From positions 1 to 47,755 of the forward strand of contig JAMCWM010000029.1 of NCBI GenBank assembly GCA_023481175.1: a DNA stretch of 47,755 nucleotides. Direction: 5' to 3'. Positions within the stretch are counted from its first letter, which is position 1. Each line of letters opens with the position of its first letter. A program made the position numbers and the translations under genes. The notes beneath the pieces were generated by a model that had not been told where the DNA came from, did not search any database, and saw nothing but the letters and a program-made list of their open reading frames with translations. Source of the DNA: Nitrospirota bacterium (GTDB lineage Bacteria > Nitrospirota > Leptospirillia > Leptospirillales > Leptospirillaceae). Shown here piece by piece: positions 32,747 to 40,462 of this stretch.

Positions 32747-34696
32747 ATGCAGTCCCTCGACGCCAAAACCCTCCTCTCGCTCGTCTGGCTCGCCGTCCGG
32801 CGCTACAAGATCGTCGCCGTCCTGACCTTTTTCCTCATCCTGGTGCCGGCGGTCCTGGTGGCCATGACCAAGAAGCCGGTCTACGTGGCCCGGGCGACCG
32901 TCCTGATCAAGGAGAACAACTACGCCTCCTCCGATCTGGGCAATCACCTGCATACCCCGAGGGGACTCGGCATCCAGTTCGCGATCCTGAAAAGCCAGTA
33001 TCTCGCGAGCCGGGTGGTGGACAATCTCCCGAAGGATACCCTTCGGGACCTCGAGGAGCATGCAGAATATAACGATTTTCAGGGAAAAATGATCAACCTG
33101 ATCCGGACGACCCTGGGACGTCCCCCCATCGTGACCGATCCCCGGACGCGGGCCTCGATGGAGCTCAGAAATGCCCGCATGGGATTCCATGCATTGGGAC
33201 GGGGGGGGATCATCCGGATCGAGGGGGAATCCGTCGACCCCAACGTGGCCCTCTCCCTCGTGAACGCTTACATCGACGCCTTCAGGGAGACGTCGAGCCA
33301 CTTCGCCCTCGAGCAGCAGGCGGATCTCGACAAGAGCCTCTCCCTCCAGATTTTAAATGCCCGGAGTCTTCTGAAGAAGAGCGAGGAGGATCTCCTCGAC
33401 TACCAGAACCGGCTCCAGAAGAAGAGCGGCAAGAAGCATCCCGTGGATGTCTCCTCCTATCTTTCCCAGGAGTCGGGGATGCTCGAGTCCCTGAGGGCCA
33501 GAAAGGCCATGCTCCTTCTCCGGGAAACCGAATCCCATCCCGATGTGTTGATGCTGACCCAGGAAATCCATCAGCTCGAGAGAAAGGTCGGGGCGCTCCA
33601 TTCCATGACGGGGGAAAACGGCCAGGTGGATGTCTCCGGCTCGGCCTGGGAGAACTTCCTCGAATCCAATATCCGGATGGACAAGGGACTTCTCTCGGAT
33701 CTCGAACAGGAACGTTCCTCCGCCCGGATCACCGCCGACTCGAACCTCGAGAACCTGATCGTCATCGATCCGGCCACCCGTCCGACCCGGCCCGAGATGG
33801 CCAAGGGCCTCAAGGTTGGTCTCATGGGGGTGGCGGGAGGTCTGGGAGGAGCGGTGGCCGTCCCGTTTCTTCTGGTCTTCTTCCGCCGTCCGGTCCAGGG
33901 AGAGTCCCACATCAAGAACCTCTCGGGGCTCCCGAATTTCTCCAACGTTCCCCGGGTTCCCCCCCGCTTCCTTCCGGAGAAGAACGGCTACCGGATTCCC
34001 CGGGTGGACCAGAAGGCCGACGTGGAGTCCGTCTGGGTCTTCCAGAAGGAGTTCGAGTCGATGTTCTACCGACTCAAAAAACTCTTCAAGCACCAGAACG
34101 GCCACGTCATGCTCGTCACCAGCGCCGGACCCGACGAGGGAAAGAGCATGACGGTCCTGAACCTGGCCCTCACCATGGCCCGCTTCGGGAACCGGGTGAT
34201 CGTCGTCGACGCCGACACCATCCGGGGCCACCTCCAGCAGAGCCTCCGGGTCTGGAACAGCTATTCGGCGGAGGTCTTTCTTCCCAAGGGCGAGGAGGCG
34301 CCCCGGCCCATCGACTGGAGCGAGGGGAATATCGCCGTCGTGACCGTTCCCAAGGAGGGAGGCTCCTTCTGGTCGGAGCATCCGGAGAGCGAGATCTCGA
34401 AGTGGTTCGAGATCCTCCGGTTCCAGAGCGACTTTGTCATCATCGATTCCGCCCCGGTGCTGGCCTCGACCGATCTGATGGGGCTCGCCTCCTTCGTGGA
34501 CGGAGTGCTCGTGGTCGCCCGTAACAGCTTCACCCGGGAGCGGGACTTCCTCCGGATGGGAGGGATCCTTACCGAGCACAACTTCGAGATCATGGGAACG
34601 CTTCTGAACGACTCCAAGTCCCCCCACATCCAGTATTCCTACGGGTACACTCCGGACAAGGACGAACACCGGAAGAAAGAGCGGAAGGCGGGATGA
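32747..34696 (+). CDS. Chain-length determinant BY-kinase (Wzc/ExoP-like)
   Basis: A 649-residue fusion of a Wzz co-polymerase and a tyrosine autokinase. Residues ~18-40 form the first membrane helix; a periplasmic coiled coil (about 190-310) follows, then the second helix (GLMGVAGGLGGAVAVPFLLVFF). The cytoplasmic kinase has Walker A SAGPDEGKSM (Lys466), Walker A' VIVVDADTIRG and Walker B FVIIDSAP. The C-terminal tyrosine cluster is short: Tyr630, Tyr632 and Tyr634. It controls polymer length and export by cycles of phosphorylation; the phosphatase domain of the 20989 product is the likely counterpart. AAGGAG stands four bases before the ATG. It overlaps the ABC gene by 4 bp. Confidence 0.92.
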   Translation: MQSLDAKTLLSLVWLAVRRYKIVAVLTFFLILVPAVLVAMTKKPVYVARATVLIKENNYASSDLGNHLHTPRGLGIQFAILKSQYLASRVVDNLPKDTLRDLEEHAEYNDFQGKMINLIRTTLGRPPIVTDPRTRASMELRNARMGFHALGRGGIIRIEGESVDPNVALSLVNAYIDAFRETSSHFALEQQADLDKSLSLQILNARSLLKKSEEDLLDYQNRLQKKSGKKHPVDVSSYLSQESGMLESLRARKAMLLLRETESHPDVLMLTQEIHQLERKVGALHSMTGENGQVDVSGSAWENFLESNIRMDKGLLSDLEQERSSARITADSNLENLIVIDPATRPTRPEMAKGLKVGLMGVAGGLGGAVAVPFLLVFFRRPVQGESHIKNLSGLPNFSNVPRVPPRFLPEKNGYRIPRVDQKADVESVWVFQKEFESMFYRLKKLFKHQNGHVMLVTSAGPDEGKSMTVLNLALTMARFGNRVIVVDADTIRGHLQQSLRVWNSYSAEVFLPKGEEAPRPIDWSEGNIAVVTVPKEGGSFWSEHPESEISKWFEILRFQSDFVIIDSAPVLASTDLMGLASFVDGVLVVARNSFTRERDFLRMGGILTEHNFEIMGTLLNDSKSPHIQYSYGYTPDKDEHRKKERKAG

Positions 34697-36543
34697 GCCA
34701 CTCTCCCCCCGTTCCGCAGGAGGCCTCGTCCTTAGGTCGGCTCTATGCCCTTCTCACGCCCGCCCACCGGAAAAGGCTGGCAGTCCTGGGAATCCTGGTC
34801 TTTCTCTCCGGTCTCTTCGAGATCGCGGGGGTGGCCTCGATCATGCCCTTCATGGGGATGATCGTGGACCCCGACCTTGCCATGAAGAATCGCTGGATCG
34901 GGCCGGTCCACCAGGCGTTTCCCCTTCCCCCCCGGGAGTTCCTGGCCCTTCTGGGAGGGGCGGTCCTGGGGGTTCTCTTTCTCTCGAACCTCGTTTCGGC
35001 CCTCACCTCCTGGAGCATCCTCCGATTTTCCTTCACCGCCGGCCGGGACCTGTCGAAGATGATGTTCGCCGTCTATCTGAACCATTCCTATCTTTTCTTC
35101 CTGAACCGCAACACCTCCGAGCTCGCCCAGAACACCCTCTTCGAAATCGGACGTCTGGTCAACAACATCCTCATCCCTTTCCTGACCGTGGTTTCCCGGG
35201 CGGTGATCGTTCTGGCCATTCTGGGACTTCTCCTGGCCGTCAATCCCCTGATCGCCCTCTTCTCCGGCGTCTTTCTGGGCGGGGCCTACGGACTGGTCTT
35301 TTTGCTGGTGCGCCGGACGCTCTCCCGGACCGGCCAGGAAGTGTCGAAAGAGAACTCCCGGAGGTTCCAGGTGGCCTCCGAGACCTTCTCCGCGATCAAG
35401 GACATCAAGATCCTGGGCCGCGAGAAGGCGTTTTTCGATCTTTTCTCCCTCCCGGTTGAGCGCTACGCCCTCTATCAGTCCCGAAGCCAGATGATCTCCC
35501 TCCTCCCCCGGTATGCCATGGAGACCCTGGCCTTCGGGGGCATCATCGCGATCGTGATCGCTCTCCTCTCCATGGGAGGGAACCTGTCGACCACTCTCCC
35601 CCTCATCTCTCTCTATGCCCTGGCCGGCTACCGCCTCATGCCGTCGCTCCAGCAGATCTTCGCCAACTGGTCGCTCATCCGCTTCAATCTTCCGGCCATC
35701 GACAAGGTCGTCTCCGATATCGAGGCCCTTCCCTCGGAGGACAAGGAGGCCGGGGGAGGGATTCCGGAGGTTCCGCCTCCGGTGGAGTCTCCTCTTCCCC
35801 TCCTGCGGGAAATCCGGCTTTCCGGGGTTTCTTTTTCCTATTCGGGCCGGGAGGAGCCGGTTCTGGACCGGGTGACGCTTTCGATTCCGGCCAATGCCTC
35901 GGTCGGCATCGTGGGCTCCACCGGTTCGGGAAAGACCACGACCCTCGACATTCTTCTGGGGCTTCTCGAGCCTTCCTCCGGGAGCCTCCTGGTGGATGGC
36001 CGGCCCGTGACCGGGAAGAACCGGCGGCGCTGGCAGGGGAGCATCGGCTACGTTCCCCAGCAGATCATGCTGGTCGACGAGACCGTCCGGAAAAACATCG
36101 CCTTCGGAATTCCCGAAGAACGGATCGACCAGGAGCGGGTCGAGCGGGCGGCCCGGCTCGCCCACCTCCACGAATTCATCCAGAGCGAGCTCCCCCAGGG
36201 TTACGAGACCGGGATCGGAGAGCGGGGGGTCCGGCTCTCGGGCGGCCAGCGCCAGCGGATCGGGATCGCCCGGGCCCTCTATCACGATCCGGCGGTGCTG
36301 GTCCTGGACGAGGCGACGAGCGCCCTCGACAACATGACGGAAACCGTGATCATGGAGGCGCTCTCCACGCTTTCGCGCCAGAAGACCATCCTCATGGTGG
36401 CCCACCGGTTGACGACGGTCCGGGACTGCGACTTCATCGTGGTGATGGAGCGGGGGAGAGTGGCCGATATCGGAAGCTACGACGAGCTTCTCGAACGGAG
36501 CGATCTCTTCTCCGCCATGGTCCGGGGAGGGGTCGCGACATGA
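34693..36543 (+). CDS. ABC exporter, PglK-like lipid-linked oligosaccharide flippase
   Basis: A 616-residue half-transporter with fused membrane and ATPase domains. Six membrane helices occupy the first ~330 residues. The ATPase has Walker A GSTGSGKT (Lys414), Q-loop YVPQQIMLVDETV, the signature LSGGQRQRIGIARAL (from about 514), Walker B VLVLDEATSALD and the H-loop MVAHRLTTV, all intact. The FFLNRNTSELAQNTLFEI segment and DIKILGREKAF resemble PglK/WlaB, which flips lipid-linked glycans across the inner membrane using ATP. No Wzx-type flippase is present in the window, so this protein may do that job. It overlaps the BY-kinase gene (ATGA) and precedes a GtrB-like gene by 19 bp. Confidence 0.9.
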   Translation: MSHSPPVPQEASSLGRLYALLTPAHRKRLAVLGILVFLSGLFEIAGVASIMPFMGMIVDPDLAMKNRWIGPVHQAFPLPPREFLALLGGAVLGVLFLSNLVSALTSWSILRFSFTAGRDLSKMMFAVYLNHSYLFFLNRNTSELAQNTLFEIGRLVNNILIPFLTVVSRAVIVLAILGLLLAVNPLIALFSGVFLGGAYGLVFLLVRRTLSRTGQEVSKENSRRFQVASETFSAIKDIKILGREKAFFDLFSLPVERYALYQSRSQMISLLPRYAMETLAFGGIIAIVIALLSMGGNLSTTLPLISLYALAGYRLMPSLQQIFANWSLIRFNLPAIDKVVSDIEALPSEDKEAGGGIPEVPPPVESPLPLLREIRLSGVSFSYSGREEPVLDRVTLSIPANASVGIVGSTGSGKTTTLDILLGLLEPSSGSLLVDGRPVTGKNRRRWQGSIGYVPQQIMLVDETVRKNIAFGIPEERIDQERVERAARLAHLHEFIQSELPQGYETGIGERGVRLSGGQRQRIGIARALYHDPAVLVLDEATSALDNMTETVIMEALSTLSRQKTILMVAHRLTTVRDCDFIVVMERGRVADIGSYDELLERSDLFSAMVRGGVAT

Positions 36544-36562
36544 CCGGAAAAGGAGGGTCCCG

Positions 36563-37615
36563 GTGACAGGCCCCACGGGATTGTGGCCAAAAACAGGGGA
36601 GGTCCCGGGGTTCTCCGGGACAATCGACCGGAGCCCGGACAGCCGGTCCCTGTCGCCGAAAGACAAGTCGATCGTCTCTCTTGTGGTTCCCTTCTACAAC
36701 GAGGGGGAAGGCGTCTTTTTCTTTCACGAGGCGATCGTTCCGATCATGGAGCAGATTCCGGGAATCGGCTTCGAGGTCGTCTGCGTGGACGACGGAAGCC
36801 GGGACAACACCCTGGACGTTCTCGTCGACATTGCCCGGCGGGACTCCCGTTTCCGGGTGGTGGAACTCTCCCGGAACTTCGGCAAGGAGGCGGCCCTGAC
36901 GGCCGGAATCGACGCCGCCCGAGGCGATGCCGTCATCCCCATCGACGCCGACCTCCAGGATCCGCCGGAGCTGATCCCCGTCCTGATCGACGAGTGGCGG
37001 AAGGGGGCGGAGATGGTTCTGGCCCACCGCTCCGACCGTCGGTCGGATACCTTCATGAAGCGCAAGACGGCCGAGTTCTTCTACCGGATCCACAACAAGC
37101 TTTCCAACGTGAAGGTTCCCGAGAATGTGGGGGACTTCCGGCTGATGGATCGCGCCGTCGTGGAATCGCTCAAACGGCTTCCGGAGCGCCAGCGCTTCAT
37201 GAAGGGGCTCTTTACCTGGGTGGGGTTCCGGACGGTGACCGTCAGCTATGTCAGGAAACCCCGGATCACGGGAGCGACGAAACTTTCTCCCTGGAAGCTC
37301 TGGAATTTCGCTCTGGAGGGAATCACGAGCTTCAGCACGGCCCCCTTAAGGATCTGGACTTACGTGGGGATTGTGGGAGCGTTGGCCGCCTTTCTCTACG
37401 GGTCCTTCATCGCCCTCCGGACAATCTTCTTCGGGGTCGTCGTTCCGGGGTACGCCTCCCTCCTGGTCTCGATCCTGTTCATCGGGAGCCTCCAGCTCAT
37501 CAGCATCGGGGTCCTGGGAGAGTATATCGGCCGGATCTATCTGGAGACCAAGCAGCGGCCGACCTATATCGTTCGGAAGGTCTACCAGGACGGCTCTTCG
37601 GGACGGGAAGAGTAA
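36563..37615 (+). CDS. GtrB/ArnC-like GT2 polyprenyl-phosphate glycosyltransferase (GTG start)
   Basis: A 350-residue membrane GT2 enzyme. SLVVPFYNEGEGV, VCVDDGSRDNT, LSRNFGKEAALTAGI and PIDADLQDPPEL are diagnostic of the DPM/GtrB/ArnC group, followed by KRKTAEFFYRIHNKL. Two C-terminal helices (about 265-330) include GVLGEYIGRIYLE. The enzyme makes a polyprenyl-phosphate-linked monosaccharide on the cytoplasmic side, which after flipping serves as donor for a periplasmic GT-C enzyme. The next gene encodes such a GT-C candidate, so the two may act in sequence. The GTG at 36563 is set by AGGAGGG six bases upstream. Confidence 0.92.
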   Translation: MTGPTGLWPKTGEVPGFSGTIDRSPDSRSLSPKDKSIVSLVVPFYNEGEGVFFFHEAIVPIMEQIPGIGFEVVCVDDGSRDNTLDVLVDIARRDSRFRVVELSRNFGKEAALTAGIDAARGDAVIPIDADLQDPPELIPVLIDEWRKGAEMVLAHRSDRRSDTFMKRKTAEFFYRIHNKLSNVKVPENVGDFRLMDRAVVESLKRLPERQRFMKGLFTWVGFRTVTVSYVRKPRITGATKLSPWKLWNFALEGITSFSTAPLRIWTYVGIVGALAAFLYGSFIALRTIFFGVVVPGYASLLVSILFIGSLQLISIGVLGEYIGRIYLETKQRPTYIVRKVYQDGSSGREE

Positions 37616-37625
37616 GCCTCCACTT

Positions 37626-37645
37626 CCCGAAAGGATCTTTCCGGG
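37626..37645 (+). repeat. Hairpin between the GtrB-like and GT-C genes
   Basis: CCCGAAAG-GAT-CTTTCCGGG forms an 8-bp stem with one bulge in the 94-bp gap. No T-tract follows, so it is not a standard terminator; it may be a processing site or reduce read-through. Confidence 0.35.
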
Positions 37646-37709
37646 TCTCCGTCCGCCGTCCGTCAGAAAACAATCCCGAACGCCTTTAGAAAAGGAAGGA
37701 GTTCTCCCG

Positions 37710-38972
37710 ATGCCATCCGGAGAAACAGAAGTTCCCGTGTCCCCCTTCATGCGCCGATTCCGGAAACTCGAATGGATTCTCTTTCCGAGCTTCCTCTATG
37801 CCGTGGCGCTTCTGATCGTTTTTTCCGGTATCTGGGTCGGAAAGAACTATGTTGCCCGGGGGTGGGAGTATGTCTCCTCCGACACCGCCCAGGTCCTGGC
37901 CACGATGTGGGACGCGAAGCGGCTCACCAGCATCGCGACGCAAGGGTACATGTGGAACGGCGATCCCCACACGATCCAGAACATCGCCTACTTTCCCCTG
38001 TATGCCATTGTGGAGAAGGTCCTGGGCGTTGTCTTCTCCCTTTCGAATCCCCTGGTTCTCATCGTTCCTGCCATTCTCTTCGGTCTTGTTTCTTCCTGGT
38101 TCTTCTATCTCCTGGCCCGGAGGCTCCTCGACCCGAACCTGGCCCGGATGGCCCTTGCGGCCTATCTTTTCTATCCCGGAAATGTCTTCTTCGTCCGGGC
38201 CTATCCCGTCTCTCTCATGAATCTCCTGGCCATACTCGCCCTTCTGGCCCTTCTCGATGGCAAGCTCTGGAAGGCGGCCCTGTGGAGCGGCATCGGCTCC
38301 CTCGCCGGGCCTCTCATGGTCTTCCTGAGCCTCACCGTCGTCATCGTCTGGTCTTTCGAGCAGTGGAAGAGCCTAAGGTCCGCTTCCGGGACAATGATGT
38401 CCCGGATTTCGGGAAAAATTCCGGCACTCTCCGCCTTTTCCCTGGCGGCTTTTTCGGGGTTCGCAGGCTTTCTCGTCTATCAGGCGGTGGCCTTCCACGA
38501 TCCCCTGGCCTTCATCCGGGTCCAGGAGGCCTGGGAGAAGTCGGGAAGCCTGGTCCAGAGGATCTACAATTTCTTCTTCCTCAAGAACATGGTGGCCCAG
38601 AACCACCCGGCCCACTTCGTCCAGGCGATCACCCACGGAAGCCTCAAGCACATGGACATGCATGTCCATTACCTGATCAACCTTTTCATGCTGTCAGCCT
38701 TCGCCGGTCTCCTCTGGATCCAGAGGAAGGCCACCCCCTGGTACTTCACGCTGTTCGCCCTCCTGTTTCTGGGCGGGTACTGGTGGTTCATGGCGAGCGT
38801 GAGCGGGATCAAGGCGACGGTTCGCCTGATCTACCCGGTCATCCCCGCCTTTCTGGGAGTCGGCGTCCTCCAGGAAAAATACCCGGAACTGGCCCGGGTC
38901 TTGCCTATCGTCTTTGCCGTCCTTTCCTTTCTGGAGTCCGCATTGATGATGGAAGGGTACTGGGTGATCTAG
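37710..38972 (+). CDS. GT-C mannosyltransferase-like membrane protein (PIG-V/GT39 type)
   Basis: A 420-residue polytopic protein with about ten hydrophobic segments. NIAYFPLYAIVEK and AAYLFYPGNVFFVRAYPVSLMNLLAIL resemble the conserved FFPLYP and ASVFFSAAYSES regions of the bacterial PIG-V/GT39-like family. The first periplasmic loop carries GWEYVSSDTAQ, where GT-C enzymes place a catalytic acidic residue. It would transfer a sugar from a polyprenyl-phosphate donor in the periplasm, possibly the product of the GtrB-like enzyme just upstream. AAGGAAGGAG stands eight bases before the ATG. It is the last gene of the export unit. Family level is fairly secure; the sugar is not. Confidence 0.75.
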   Translation: MPSGETEVPVSPFMRRFRKLEWILFPSFLYAVALLIVFSGIWVGKNYVARGWEYVSSDTAQVLATMWDAKRLTSIATQGYMWNGDPHTIQNIAYFPLYAIVEKVLGVVFSLSNPLVLIVPAILFGLVSSWFFYLLARRLLDPNLARMALAAYLFYPGNVFFVRAYPVSLMNLLAILALLALLDGKLWKAALWSGIGSLAGPLMVFLSLTVVIVWSFEQWKSLRSASGTMMSRISGKIPALSAFSLAAFSGFAGFLVYQAVAFHDPLAFIRVQEAWEKSGSLVQRIYNFFFLKNMVAQNHPAHFVQAITHGSLKHMDMHVHYLINLFMLSAFAGLLWIQRKATPWYFTLFALLFLGGYWWFMASVSGIKATVRLIYPVIPAFLGVGVLQEKYPELARVLPIVFAVLSFLESALMMEGYWVI

Positions 38973-39453
38973 AAAATGTCCGGGCCATCTCCCCCGGAGC
39001 TGTCCTCTCTCTCGGGGTCCGATGGCCGGAGGGTTTCGCGGGGGGCGCGGAGAATCGGGTCAGTCCAAATCGACCAGAGGGACCGAGAGGCCGATTTCCC
39101 GGCAATGTTTCCCTCCGCCGGTAGAGGCGGGGGGGCCGGAGCCCCATGGAAGAGAACAGAATGATCCCGCCGTGCGCAGGTCGTCGGGACGACGAAGGGA
39201 CGGTCTCCCGGCGAACACCCGAGATGGCATACAAGCCCGCATACAAGCCTGCATCCAGGCCCGCATCCAGGATCGATTGCAGGGTCTCCCCGGTCTGCGG
39301 GAGCGAGAGGAGGATCCTCTTCGGGATCGGGTGATTCCCGAGGCAGTGTGACCCCTCTGGTGTTTCCGGGACGGGACCCGTTTCGGGGGGGCGGCCAAGT
39401 CGCCTTTTTGCGCCGAGAGCGCGGCTTCCCTCCCGGTCCGAAAGGCGGCGTTC
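38973..39453. other. Intergenic region, no convincing gene
   Basis: This 481-bp stretch contains several overlapping short frames whose products are rich in Arg, Gly and Pro and have no recognisable domain. It holds the 12-bp tandem repeat described separately. I see no clear promoter or rho-independent terminator. It may be the remains of decayed DNA between the EPS unit and the inserted DUF2442/DUF4160 pair. Confidence 0.5.
39227..39274. repeat. Four tandem 12-bp repeats
   Basis: Units GCATACAAGCCC, GCATACAAGCCT, GCATCCAGGCCC and GCATCCAGGATC follow one another without gaps. A 12-bp unit would be frame-neutral in a coding sequence, but no convincing gene spans it. Copy number may vary between strains by slippage. 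Confidence 0.8.
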
Positions 39454-39747
39454 CTAAATCTTCTTCCGATTTGCTGTCGAATGTTGCTTCGAGATCCGCG
39501 GAAAACGGTCGGGATGTGCAATGACTTCGTCGGATAAGTCAATATCCAGTTCTGGCCAGTAATAGTGCCCGGGTGTCGGCTCTTCGATGTTCAGAATCGA
39601 ACCGACAGCCACTTCCCGAAACCATGGAAAATCCTTAAACGACATAAAAAACTCCCGATCACGCACCAAAATCCATACTCCATGACTTGAAATATGGGAG
39701 ACCTCAGGCGGGGAAGTGTTGATTCCATGCGCGTCTGATTTCGTCAT
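39454..39747 (-). CDS. DUF2442 protein, partner of DUF4160
   Basis: A 97-residue protein. The segment VWILVRDREFFMSFKDFPWFREV, with a later HYYWPELDIDLSDEVI, is the typical core of DUF2442 proteins: two strands, a short helix with aromatic residues, and a terminal W-x-E-L-D-I-D-L motif. AGAGGAAC stands a few bases before the start at 39747. The gene overlaps the end of the upstream DUF4160 gene by 44 bp. DUF4160 and DUF2442 often occur as neighbours and have been proposed to form a toxin-antitoxin-like pair, but the function is not established. It is unrelated to EPS synthesis. Confidence 0.82.
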   Translation of the reverse strand: MTKSDAHGINTSPPEVSHISSHGVWILVRDREFFMSFKDFPWFREVAVGSILNIEEPTPGHYYWPELDIDLSDEVIAHPDRFPRISKQHSTANRKKI

Positions 39748-39943
39748 GACGTTCCTCTATGATTTGACGGATTTCCTTAAGTCGGACCCGGGACAGATGA
39801 CCATTTTCCGAGAGTTCGATGGTAGGTTCCAGCCAGAACTTTGCCTCGCCATCGCCGCAAGAAATGTGAACATGCATCCGCGATTCTTCGCGTGAAAAGA
39901 AGAAAAAACGGTAGTCATTTTCTCGAAATACGGTGGGGCTCAT
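39704..39943 (-). CDS. DUF4160 protein
   Basis: A 79-residue protein starting MSPTVFRENDYRFFFFSREE, followed by HVHISCGDGEAKFWLEP and a C-terminal helix (LKEIRQIIEERHDEIRRAW). This is the complete, characteristic layout of DUF4160, including the two His residues of the RMHVHI motif. The ATG at 39943 is chosen by homology; a longer frame to 39988 exists, and no good ribosome-binding site precedes either. It is co-oriented with and overlaps the DUF2442 gene. These compact pairs are common in variable parts of genomes, which fits an insertion between two EPS units. Confidence 0.85.
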   Translation of the reverse strand: MSPTVFRENDYRFFFFSREESRMHVHISCGDGEAKFWLEPTIELSENGHLSRVRLKEIRQIIEERHDEIRRAWNQHFPA

Positions 39944-40078
39944 ATGAGCGCTATGATAGCACAAAAAGCTCTGGGGCGCACCACTCACAAGGGAAACAGA
40001 GCCTGATAAAAAAGAAAACCCCGCATTTCCTGGATTTGTCCGGAGGGTCTTCTCAGCGGCTCCAATCCAGCCCTTCCC

Positions 40079-40273
40079 TTGGAGAAAGCTCCTTCTTCCT
40101 TTATCTTATTCCCCCGGCCCCTGTCGTCAATCCCCTTCCAACCGTGCCCGGAGAACCTCCCCTCTTCGTTCTTCGGACCCTGATCCAGAAAAGCCGTCTT
40201 TCCTTCCGGAGCTCCTGTTTTCAGGCTATCCCCAGAAGTGTAAAAATTCCTGACACTTCTCTGGTCTTTTTTT
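40079..40273 (+). ncRNA. Possible small RNA or leader transcript ending at a strong terminator
   Basis: A strong rho-independent terminator (40232-40273) points rightwards, yet no rightward gene precedes it for more than 1.2 kb. About 125 bp upstream, TTGGAG (40079-40084) and TATCTT (40102-40107) at 17-bp spacing form a weak sigma-70-like promoter. Together they could define an RNA of roughly 160 bases starting near 40114. The promoter is poor, so this is a hypothesis only; the terminator may simply insulate the sigma-54 promoter downstream. Confidence 0.25.
40232..40273 (+). terminator. Rho-independent terminator upstream of the galU promoter
   Basis: AGAAGTGT (40234-40241) pairs perfectly with ACACTTCT (40253-40260), with CC/GG able to extend the stem after a small mismatch, and TTTTTTT follows at 40267-40273. 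It is the best terminator in the window and stops rightward transcription 112 bp before the sigma-54 promoter of galU. The rest of the gap 39944-40462 contains no gene that I can support. Confidence 0.8.
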
Positions 40274-40384
40274 GAAATGGCTCCTCCCTGGAAATTTATC
40301 TCAGGAGGAACTCACTGGGAGGGGGACGTCCTTCCTCAGATTTGTCATTTTTCTGTCCATGGCGGTCGAGTGGATTTCAACTTC

Positions 40385-40400
40385 TGGCAAATTTCTTGCT
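40385..40400 (+). promoter_or_regulatory. Sigma-54 -24/-12 promoter before galU-xrtA-epsI-prsR-prsT
   Basis: TGGCAAATTTCTTGCT: GG at 40386-40387, GC at 40398-40399, 10 bp between, TGGCA and TTGCT matching consensus. The predicted start near 40410 falls inside an imperfect hairpin (GGAAGAGGG...CCCTTTCC, 40407-40430). It lies 62 bp before the galU ATG. Because prsR is in this unit, positive autoregulation is possible. Confidence 0.85.
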
Positions 40401-40462
40401 TGATGGGGAAGAGGGTAATTTTCCCTTTCCTTCGACCTATGATCCTCATTTCCGGAGGCCTC

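Noticed and set aside
37643-37656. GG-N10-GC spacing before the GT-C gene
   Set aside because: The flanking TGGC and TTGC contexts are absent; such spacing is common by chance in GC-rich DNA.
38976-39351. Short frames in the 481-bp gap after the GT-C gene
   Set aside because: Compositionally biased, without ribosome-binding sites or domains.
39841-40275. Rightward 144-codon frame ending at the orphan terminator
   Set aside because: It is antisense to the DUF4160 gene, has no ribosome-binding site or domain, and looks non-coding.
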